A stretch of 7,451 nt of DNA from an uncultured Bilophila sp. (GTDB taxonomy: Bacteria; Desulfobacterota; Desulfovibrionia; Desulfovibrionales; Desulfovibrionaceae), in assembly GCA_959604115.1 (NCBI GenBank), contig CAUHBW010000189.1, positions 1-7,451 of the forward strand. Reading direction: 5' to 3'. Positions 1-5,458 of the stretch are shown piece by piece. The translations under genes were made by a program, and so were the position numbers. Within the stretch, counting starts at the first letter, position 1, and each line of letters begins with the position of its first letter. The notes under the pieces were generated by a model that saw only the letters and a program-made list of their open reading frames with translations, did no database searches and was not told the DNA's origin.

Positions 1-71
1 TGGTTTCCGTGCTGGTTCCCGCCGTCATCATCCTGTCCTTTTCCTGCTTTTTTCAGGTTACCCTGCCGTAA
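1..71 (+). CDS. tctB: TctB-like small membrane subunit of a tripartite tricarboxylate transporter, C-terminal end only
   Basis: Only the last 22 codons are visible. The reading frame begins at base 3 and stops with TAA at 69-71. The peptide is a hydrophobic stretch (VSVLVPAVIILSFSCFFQ) followed by VTLP and the stop. A terminal transmembrane helix ending in a short Leu-Pro tail is typical of TctB proteins, the poorly conserved four-helix partner of TctA in the inner membrane. The call rests mostly on position: it lies 18 bases upstream of a clear tctA and tctC, the usual tctBA-C cluster layout. The N-terminal part and the promoter lie outside the window. Any other small membrane protein with a hydrophobic C-terminus would look the same, so the identification is contextual. 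Confidence 0.62.
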   Translation, partial: VSVLVPAVIILSFSCFFQVTLP

Positions 72-89
72 CCGCCAGAGGAGGCGATC

Positions 90-1595
90 ATGTGGACTGA
101 CATCCTGACCGGACTCGCCACGGCCCTGACCCCGGAATCGCTGCTGGCCAACGCCATCGGCGTGGCGCTGGGGATCGTCTTCGGAGCCCTGCCGGGGCTC
201 ACGGCGGCGATGGGCGTGGCCCTGCTGATGCCGCTGACCTTCAACATGCCGACGACGGAAGCCTTTTCTGCGCTGCTCGGCATGTACTGCGGCGCCATTT
301 ACGGCGGCAGCATCACCGCCATTCTGGTGGGCACGCCGGGGACGGTGGCGGCCGCCGCCACCATGCTGGAGGGCCCTGCGCTGACGGCGCGGGGCGAGTC
401 GAAAAAAGCTCTGGACATGGCGACGATGGCCTCGTTTTTCGGCGGCATCTTCAGCTGCGTGGCCCTGATGACCGTTTCGCCCCTGCTGGCGAGGGCCGCC
501 ACCGCCTTCAACGCCGCCGACTATTTCGCCGTCGCCGTCTTCGGCATGTGCGTGGTGGCCTCGCTCGCCTCCTCGGCCATGCTGAAAGGGGCCATCGCCG
601 GGCTGCTCGGCCTGTTCCTCTCCACCATGGGCGGCGATCCCATTTCGGGCGAGCTGCGCAACACCTTCAACGTACCCGACTTTTTCGGCGGCCTGCCGCA
701 GGTTCCCGTACTGGTGGGCCTGTTCGCCGTGGGCCAGATCTTCATCACCATCGAAAACTTCCTCCACCAGACGGCGCAGGACATCAAGGTCGAAATTTCC
801 CGCGACGGCCTGTCCCTGAAGGAATTCTGGCGGCACAAGTTCAACATGCTGCGTTCATCCGTCATCGGCACCATCGTGGGGATCATCCCCGCCACGGGCG
901 TGGGCACGGCCTCCTACATCGCCTACGCCTCGGCCCGGCGGAATTCCAAGACCCCGGAACGCTACGGCAAGGGCATCCTTGAAGGCATCGCCGCCACCGA
1001 GTCCGCCAACAACGCCGTCACCGGCGGCGCGCTGATCCCGCTGCTCACGCTGGGCGTGCCCGGCGACATCGTCACCGCCATCATGCTCGGCGCCCTGATG
1101 ATTCAGGGGCTGGCTCCGGGCCCCCTGCTGTTCCACGACGATCCCACCATCGTCTACGGCATCTTCTCCGCCCTGAGCATCTCCAACATCCTCATGCTGT
1201 GCATGGGCCTGCTGGCCGTCCGCCCGCTGTCCAAGGTGCTGCTCATCCCCACCGGCGTGCTCATGCCTTCGGTGATGACGCTGTGCATCGTGGGCGGCTT
1301 CGCGGTCAACAACGCCACGTTCGACCTCTACATCGTCGCCTTCTTCGGCGTACTCGGCTACCTCATGCAGAAGGTGGAGATCCCCACCTCGCCCCTGCTG
1401 CTGTCCATGATTCTGGGACCGATCGCGGAAACCAACTTCCGGCGCGCGCTCGTCATCTCCAACGGCGACTACAGCGTGTTCTTCACCAGTCCCATTTCCG
1501 TGTGCATCCTGCTGGTGTCCCTCGGCGTCGTTCTCAAGACCGCGCGCGACGAAATCCTGACGCGCAGGACCATGCGGCGGCTCCATGGGAAATGA
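90..1595 (+). CDS. tctA: TctA-family large permease subunit of a tripartite tricarboxylate transporter
   Basis: A 501-residue, very hydrophobic protein of normal TctA length, with roughly a dozen membrane segments across the inner membrane. With TctB it forms a binding-protein-dependent secondary importer driven by an ion gradient. Family motifs are visible in both repeats. The first half has GALPGLTAAMG (32-42), YGGSITAIL (71-79) and TPGT (82-85). The second half has GIIPATGVGTASY (264-276), ESANNAVTGGALIPLLTLGV (304-323) then PGD, and IQGLAPGPLLF (338-348). The ATG at 90 is preceded by a strong Shine-Dalgarno (AGAGGAGG, 77-84, spacer 5) and lies 18 bases after the tctB stop. It is followed by tctC after 48 bases, so it is almost certainly co-transcribed. 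Oddity: the second-half P-G-x-G loop reads P-A-T-G, and the usual Asn before the first-half P-G is Gly-Thr. The substrate cannot be read from TctA alone; family members carry citrate, other carboxylates, and aromatic or amide acids. Confidence 0.95.
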   Translation: MWTDILTGLATALTPESLLANAIGVALGIVFGALPGLTAAMGVALLMPLTFNMPTTEAFSALLGMYCGAIYGGSITAILVGTPGTVAAAATMLEGPALTARGESKKALDMATMASFFGGIFSCVALMTVSPLLARAATAFNAADYFAVAVFGMCVVASLASSAMLKGAIAGLLGLFLSTMGGDPISGELRNTFNVPDFFGGLPQVPVLVGLFAVGQIFITIENFLHQTAQDIKVEISRDGLSLKEFWRHKFNMLRSSVIGTIVGIIPATGVGTASYIAYASARRNSKTPERYGKGILEGIAATESANNAVTGGALIPLLTLGVPGDIVTAIMLGALMIQGLAPGPLLFHDDPTIVYGIFSALSISNILMLCMGLLAVRPLSKVLLIPTGVLMPSVMTLCIVGGFAVNNATFDLYIVAFFGVLGYLMQKVEIPTSPLLLSMILGPIAETNFRRALVISNGDYSVFFTSPISVCILLVSLGVVLKTARDEILTRRTMRRLHGK

Positions 1596-1643
1596 TATGC
1601 GGGATGCCCGGCATTCCCGAACCCTCTAACACGGGAGCGTTTC

Positions 1644-2600
1644 ATGAAGCGTTTGTTCACCGCCTTGTTGGCCCTCGGCCTGACCGCGAGCCTGTGCTTC
1701 CCCGCGCAGGCCGCAACCTACCCCTCCAAGCCGATCAACGTGCTGTGCGTGTTCGGGCCCGGCGGCGCGGCCGACCTCGCCCTGCGCGTGGTCGCGGAGT
1801 ACGCCACGAAACACGGGTTCACCATGAACGTGGTCAACAAGCCCGGCGGCAGCGGCACGCAGTCCGGCATGGAAACCCTGAAGGCCCGGCCCGACGGGCA
1901 CACCGTGCTGTTCTCCTCCTCAAGCCTGATCACCGTGCCCCTGATGAAGAACGTGGGCTACCAGCCCGACGCCTTCATTCCCGTGGCGGACATCACCGAC
2001 ATGCCGCTGACCTTCTGCGTGCGCTCGGATTCCGGCATAAAGAGCTTCGCCGAATGGATGGAGCAGGCGAAGAAGCACCCCGGAGAATACAATTACGGTT
2101 CCCCCGGCTCGATCACGGCCCAGCGTCTGTTCCTGTCCACGCTGATCCGCGACAAGTTCCCCGGCGCGGACGTGCCGCACGTTCCGTACACGAGCGGGCA
2201 CGAGGCCAACACCGCCCTGCTCGGCAACCACATCAAGGCCGTGTTCGGCGTGCCCGGAACGAACCAGAACTACCTCAAGTCCGGAGACTTCACCCTGCTG
2301 GCGGTGTCCAGCCCCGAACGCCTGCCCCAGTATCCCGACGTCCCGACCTTCCGCGAACTGTACGGCGACAAGTACGTCTGGTATTCGTTCCACGGCCTGT
2401 TCGTGAACAAGAAGACCCCCAAGGCCGTCGTGGACAAGTTGAGCGGCATCGTGGAGGCCGCGCTCAAGGATCCGGACGTGCTCGAAAAGTTCGAGAAGCT
2501 CAGCGTCACCGCCGACTACAAGACCCCCGAAGCCTTCAAGAAGGATTTCGAGCGGTACGAAGCGCTGATCCGGGAAGGGCTCAAGGGCCTGAACCTCTAG
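1644..2600 (+). CDS. tctC: TctC/Bug-family periplasmic solute-binding protein
   Basis: A 318-residue secreted binding protein that should capture the substrate in the periplasm and deliver it to TctAB. The N-terminus is a Sec signal peptide: a basic MKR, a hydrophobic core, then PAQA with probable signal peptidase I cleavage around residues 23-24. The cysteine at 17 is not in a lipobox, so a lipoprotein is unlikely. The mature protein starts with YPSKPI (26-31), the typical Bug start, followed by FGPGGAADLALR (37-48). D44 sits where Bug proteins often place a ligand-contacting Asp. Further landmarks are NKPGGSGTQSGM (65-76), ARPDGHTVL (81-89), GSPGSITAQ (152-160), PYTSGHEANTALLG (181-194) and LPQYPDVPTFRE (227-238). 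Length is normal. Shine-Dalgarno GGGAG lies at 1633-1637, spacer 6. The ligand is unknown: Bug proteins bind di- and tricarboxylates, amino acids, nicotinate and other small acids. A weak hairpin (1601-1618) precedes the gene, and three stronger ones follow it. Confidence 0.95.
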   Translation: MKRLFTALLALGLTASLCFPAQAATYPSKPINVLCVFGPGGAADLALRVVAEYATKHGFTMNVVNKPGGSGTQSGMETLKARPDGHTVLFSSSSLITVPLMKNVGYQPDAFIPVADITDMPLTFCVRSDSGIKSFAEWMEQAKKHPGEYNYGSPGSITAQRLFLSTLIRDKFPGADVPHVPYTSGHEANTALLGNHIKAVFGVPGTNQNYLKSGDFTLLAVSSPERLPQYPDVPTFRELYGDKYVWYSFHGLFVNKKTPKAVVDKLSGIVEAALKDPDVLEKFEKLSVTADYKTPEAFKKDFERYEALIREGLKGLNL

Positions 2601-2644
2601 CGTGACGGCCCGCCGGACGCATCCGGCGGGAACGCTCCGTCGCG
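2601..2644 (+). other. Stem-loop directly after the tctC stop codon
   Basis: The inner stem is a perfect 9-bp inverted repeat, CCCGCCGGA (2609-2617) and TCCGGCGGG (2622-2630), closed by a four-base CGCA loop. An outer stem CGTGACGG (2601-2608) with CCGTCGCG (2637-2644) can pair over 8 bp with one G-U, leaving a six-base bulge on the 3' side. There is no T-run after it, so it is not a classical intrinsic terminator. It begins at the first base after the tctC stop. It may act as a 3' stabiliser of the binding-protein mRNA or a partial attenuator. The structure is seen in the sequence; the role is inference. Confidence 0.6.
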
Positions 2645-2646
2645 AC

Positions 2647-2685
2647 GGGCGCGGAAACGCCGCCGTGCGCGCGTTTTCCGCGCCC
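2647..2685 (+). other. Second long stem-loop in the tctC to peptidase gap
   Basis: The left arm GGGCGCGGAAACGC (2647-2660) pairs with the right arm GCGTTTTCCGCGCCC (2671-2685). This gives 11 bp, one bulged T, then 3 bp, around a ten-base loop. It is the longest inverted repeat I found in the window. No T-run follows on the plus strand. It shares two bases with the flank of the preceding palindrome CCGTCGCGACGG (2637-2648), so alternative pairings with the first stem-loop are possible. Likely roles are RNA processing or stabilisation at the tctC 3' end or reduction of read-through into the peptidase gene. These are inferences from position. Confidence 0.6.
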
Positions 2686-2718
2686 GCCCGCCATGACGGA
2701 GCCAACATGCCGCCCTTG

Positions 2719-2745
2719 CGCCTTCCGGCGCGATGCCGGAAAGCG
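2719..2745 (+). other. Third stem-loop, just upstream of the peptidase ribosome-binding site
   Basis: TTCCGGC (2723-2729) pairs with GCCGGAA (2735-2741) around a five-base loop. After one C-A mismatch, three more base pairs extend it to 2719 and 2745. It ends nine bases before the AGGAG ribosome-binding site of the M20 gene, so it could affect ribosome access or mark a 5' end after RNA cleavage. No riboswitch class is recognised. Confidence 0.5.
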
Positions 2746-2754
2746 GAACGACGC

Positions 2755-2759
2755 AGGAG
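2755..2759 (+). promoter_or_regulatory. Shine-Dalgarno that fixes the start of the M20 peptidase
   Basis: AGGAG with a seven-base spacer lies before the ATG at 2767. The open frame extends upstream to a GTG at 2602, but that stretch is the hairpin-rich gap. It encodes an Arg/Pro/Ala-rich peptide unlike any M20 N-terminus, and the GTG lies two bases after the tctC stop with no good ribosome site. The start at 2767 is therefore preferred. Confidence 0.85.
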
Positions 2760-2766
2760 TCTTTGC

Positions 2767-3987
2767 ATGGAACTGGAAAAATGGACCCGGCAAATCAACG
2801 CCTACTTTGACGAACGCCAGCCCGAAATCATGGCCATGATCGAACGGCTGGTGAACATGGATTCCTTTTCGGCGGACGGTCAGGATGTCAACAAGGTCGG
2901 TGAGGCCATCGTCGACTGGATGCGCGAGGCGGGATTCCGCACGGAAAAGATCGCCAAGCCCCCCGTCGATCCCGACGAAAGCTGGATGGAATGCCTCGGC
3001 AACGTGTTCTCGGCCCGGACCCACTCCCCCGATGACGAACCCGGCATCGTGTTTCTGGGGCACATGGACACCGTGTTCCCCGCCGGAAACGCCGCGAGCC
3101 GCCCCTTCCGCGTGGAGGGGGATCGCGCCTACGGCCCCGGCGTGGCCGACATGAAGGCCGGAGTGGTCGCCAACATGTTCGCGGCCCGCGCGCTCAGGGA
3201 GCTCGGCCTCATCGACGTGCCCATGACGCTCATGTTTTCGCCCGACGAGGAGCTTGGTTCGCCCACGACGACCCGCGTCTACCGCGAACGGCTCAACGGG
3301 GCGCGGGCGGTCATCTGCGCGGAGCCGGGGTTCCCGGTCGGCGGCGTGACCACGGAACGCCGGGGATCGGGCCATTTCCAGATGCGCATCGAGGGCGTAT
3401 CGGCCCACGCGGGACGCTGTTACGAAGAGGGAGCTTCAGCCGTTCTGGAGCTTGCCCACAAGATCGTGGCGCTGGACTCCCTTGTGGATCTGGAGGCCGA
3501 AACCATCGTGAACACCGGCCTCATCAGCGGGGGCACCTCGGCCAACTCCGTAGCGCCGTGGGCGGAAGCCCGCATGCACATCACCTTCAACACCGTCCGG
3601 GCGGCGGAGCGGCTTGTGGAAGACGTCCGCGCCATAGCGAACAAGACCTTCATCCCGCGCACCTCCACGCGCCTTTCGGGCGGCATCCGCCTGCATCCTC
3701 TGGAATATACGGAAGATGTGGAAAAGCTCTACGGCATGGTGGAACGCGCCTGCGAAGGGCTGGGCGGCTACAGGGTCAGACGGAACCGGGGCACGGGCGC
3801 GTCCGAGGCCGGGTTCACCGCCAGCGTGCTGCGCATCCCCTCCATTTGCAGCATGGGCCCGGAAGGCACGGAACTGCATTCCCCGCGCGAATACATGACC
3901 GTATCCACCGTGCTGCCGCGCTGCAAGCTCATCGCCCTCACCGCGCTTCAGGCGGCGCAGGCTTTCGGGCCCGCCCCGCGCGTGTAA
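2767..3987 (+). CDS. M20-family metallopeptidase, carboxypeptidase G2 (glutamate carboxypeptidase)-like
   Basis: A 406-residue cytosolic enzyme without a signal peptide, close to the usual 380-420 for M20 exopeptidases. The di-zinc site is complete by motif. H99 and D101 are in LGHMDTV, D128 in YGPGVADMKAG, the catalytic-base and ligand pair E161/E162 in SPDEELGS, E186 in CAEPG, and H371 in ELHSPREYM. The lid or dimerisation domain, about 190-300, contains the conserved SAHAG (212-216) and GGTSANSVAP (255-264). The closest family I recognise is carboxypeptidase G2, which removes C-terminal glutamate from folates and N-acylglutamates. Related M20 enzymes hydrolyse N-acyl, N-carbamoyl or dipeptide substrates, so specificity is open. 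Oddities: the canonical D-x-R strand of the lid domain reads H-I-T (271-273), and the usual GG-T-D-A loop reads GASEA (344-348). It is the last gene of the TTT cluster, which suggests it acts on the imported compound. A long alternative start at 2602 is rejected. Confidence 0.88.
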   Translation: MELEKWTRQINAYFDERQPEIMAMIERLVNMDSFSADGQDVNKVGEAIVDWMREAGFRTEKIAKPPVDPDESWMECLGNVFSARTHSPDDEPGIVFLGHMDTVFPAGNAASRPFRVEGDRAYGPGVADMKAGVVANMFAARALRELGLIDVPMTLMFSPDEELGSPTTTRVYRERLNGARAVICAEPGFPVGGVTTERRGSGHFQMRIEGVSAHAGRCYEEGASAVLELAHKIVALDSLVDLEAETIVNTGLISGGTSANSVAPWAEARMHITFNTVRAAERLVEDVRAIANKTFIPRTSTRLSGGIRLHPLEYTEDVEKLYGMVERACEGLGGYRVRRNRGTGASEAGFTASVLRIPSICSMGPEGTELHSPREYMTVSTVLPRCKLIALTALQAAQAFGPAPRV

Positions 3988-4016
3988 CGTCCGGCAACGA
4001 CATCCCGCATGCGAAC

Positions 4017-4054
4017 GGGGCCGTCCTCCTCTTCGGAAGGCGGCCCCGCCGTTT
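4017..4054 (+). terminator. Candidate terminator hairpin after the M20 peptidase gene
   Basis: GGGGCCG (4017-4023) pairs perfectly with CGGCCCC (4041-4047), with partial pairing inside the 17-base interior. A short GCCGTTT follows. It lies 30 bases after the peptidase stop codon in the convergent junction. The T-tract is weak, so the terminator call is moderate. Confidence 0.4.
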
Positions 4055-4056
4055 GC

Positions 4057-4097
4057 CGCGCCCCGCGTTGAACCGGGGCGCGATCCTAACGTTTTAT
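4057..4097 (+). terminator. Second hairpin and T-tract in the convergent junction
   Basis: CGCGCCCCG (4057-4065) pairs with CGGGGCGCG (4074-4082) as a perfect 9-bp stem with an eight-base loop. TTTT (4092-4095) follows after a nine-base gap on the plus strand. In the minus direction the stem directly follows the symporter stop codon but has no T-run after it. It may slow transcription from both sides. Efficient intrinsic termination is better supported for the plus strand. Confidence 0.45.
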
Positions 4098-5458
4098 TCG
4101 GAGGAATGGAACGGCTGCGTCTTCCATGCGGGTTCCTTCCGCCAGCAGGTCAGCCTGCCCAGCAGAATGAATCCCGCCAGCAGCAGTACGCTGATGAGAA
4201 ACAGCTTTGGGAACCCCCACGTAAAGGAAACGATGGGTCCGATGGTAAAATAGGGGATCATCCACAGGTAGCCGATGGTGCTTGCGGCGGCGATGGCGTC
4301 CGCCGCCGAGGATTCGCCGTTGGGGTCCACGATGCGGATCAGCATCAGGCCGGTCGCCAGCACGCCGCATCCCTGTCCGAACGATCCGACCATTCTTTCA
4401 AACCCGTCATGCCGGAACAGCTTTGCGGCAAAGTAGGTATAAAAAATGATGTTGGCGACGAAAATGGCGGCGATGGTCACGACCAGCGGGATGATGTACG
4501 TCGCCACCGTCTTGAGATTCAGCGTGCAGATGGCCGCGCAGACCAGATAGTCCATCGCGAAGCCGGAAATCCGGGTCATGGAGGCGCGATCGATATAGCG
4601 GTTCAGCCCGCTCCGGCGCAGAATCGTTCCCGCGACCATGCTCATGATCAGACAGCAGGCGAACCACGGAACATAGCCCAGAATCGGGTGAATCCGCAGA
4701 AGCGCCTGCCGCAGCAGGTATCCGGCGATGGCGATGCCGCCGCCCCAGCACAACATGAAGCCGAAAGGGTCCACCACATCGTTGTAGGTGACGCCCCTGC
4801 CGATGGGCTTCCGCGCCGAGGGCTCCACATAACCGATTTTGATCTCCGCCGGAATCCGGGAAGGTTCCCTGACATAGCGGGTCATTCCCCGCCTCGCCCC
4901 GATGTTGATCATGACGATGCCGAAGGCGATGCCGCCGACCAGCCCCGCCGTCGCCATCGTGTTGGCCACGTCCACGGCTTCGGCCCAGCCCATGTCCTTC
5001 ATCAGCGTGCCCGCCGCCATCGCCACGCCGTGCCCGCCGTAGAAGCCGAACACCGGCGTCAGCCCGAAACCGAGCGGGAACGCATAGGTGCCCATGAAGG
5101 CGAAGGCGCACAGCAGGCCGACGACCACTTGCAGCTGATGTCCGATGCCCGCCAGAATGGCGGTGGAATAGGCGGCCTCCCCGAAATCCTTCGGCGTAGT
5201 GCCCAGAAAGGATACGGAGAAGACCACGATGGACATGGTGGCCGCCCATGAATTGAGGCTGGCTGGAAGCGGAAAACAGATCGGGGAAAACGTTCCGAGC
5301 ACCTGCGGCCCGAGCAACAGGCCCAGAAACCCCGCGACCATCGCGGCGGGAATATAGAGATCCTGAAGAAGCTTCACCTTTTTGCGGATGAAGAACCCCG
5401 CGAGAATGAGAATGCCCAGCAACCCCGCGTCAAATACCACTTGCTGGATAGGAGTCAT
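4094..5458 (-). CDS. gltS: GltS-like sodium/glutamate-type symporter (ESS family)
   Basis: A 454-residue polytopic inner-membrane protein, about 50 residues longer than E. coli GltS (401 residues, from memory). Two hydrophobic halves are joined by a charged loop at about 188-228. GGHGVAMAAG (141-150) matches the GGHG re-entrant loop of GltS. GQGCGVLATGLMLI (361-374) matches the GHCGFGLGAT loop of the second half. Both are family signatures of this Na+-coupled transporter. The ATG at 5458 overlaps the hyuB stop codon as ATGA and has a GGGGAGG ribosome site four bases upstream. The frame stays open further upstream, but that region is hyuB coding sequence. The coupling to hyuB suggests uptake of a substrate, or exchange of a product, of the hydantoinase/oxoprolinase; glutamate or a relative is the default guess. 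It is divergent enough that the substrate should not be assumed. Confidence 0.82.
   Translation of the reverse strand: MTPIQQVVFDAGLLGILILAGFFIRKKVKLLQDLYIPAAMVAGFLGLLLGPQVLGTFSPICFPLPASLNSWAATMSIVVFSVSFLGTTPKDFGEAAYSTAILAGIGHQLQVVVGLLCAFAFMGTYAFPLGFGLTPVFGFYGGHGVAMAAGTLMKDMGWAEAVDVANTMATAGLVGGIAFGIVMINIGARRGMTRYVREPSRIPAEIKIGYVEPSARKPIGRGVTYNDVVDPFGFMLCWGGGIAIAGYLLRQALLRIHPILGYVPWFACCLIMSMVAGTILRRSGLNRYIDRASMTRISGFAMDYLVCAAICTLNLKTVATYIIPLVVTIAAIFVANIIFYTYFAAKLFRHDGFERMVGSFGQGCGVLATGLMLIRIVDPNGESSAADAIAAASTIGYLWMIPYFTIGPIVSFTWGFPKLFLISVLLLAGFILLGRLTCWRKEPAWKTQPFHSSE

Noticed and set aside
1601..1618. Weak hairpin GGGATG/CATTCCC between tctA and tctC
   Set aside because: It is only about six base pairs with a bulge, which is too weak to call as a feature.
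1199..2605. A 468-codon plus-strand open frame running across the tctA end and tctC
   Set aside because: It is out of frame with two well-supported genes, is very rich in Arg, Pro, Ala and His, and has no family motifs. It is a shadow of high-GC codon bias.
2637..2648. Perfect 12-base palindrome CCGTCGCGACGG as a possible operator
   Set aside because: A few such palindromes are expected by chance in GC-rich DNA of this length, it lies inside the hairpin cluster, and no regulator gene is nearby.
2602..2766. N-terminal extension of the peptidase from GTG at 2602
   Set aside because: The extension lies across the hairpin region and has no ribosome site or M20 homology, while ATG 2767 has a well-placed AGGAG.
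1920..2798. Long minus-strand open frames opposite tctC and, at 2581-3408, opposite the peptidase
   Set aside because: Both are antisense shadows with low-complexity Gly/His/Arg/Val composition lacking recognisable domains. The sense frames have clear families.
4106..5251. A 381-codon plus-strand open frame opposite the symporter
   Set aside because: Composition (Asp, His, Gln, Arg, Gly rich) is that of an antisense shadow of a GC-rich membrane protein gene, and no ribosome site or motif supports it.
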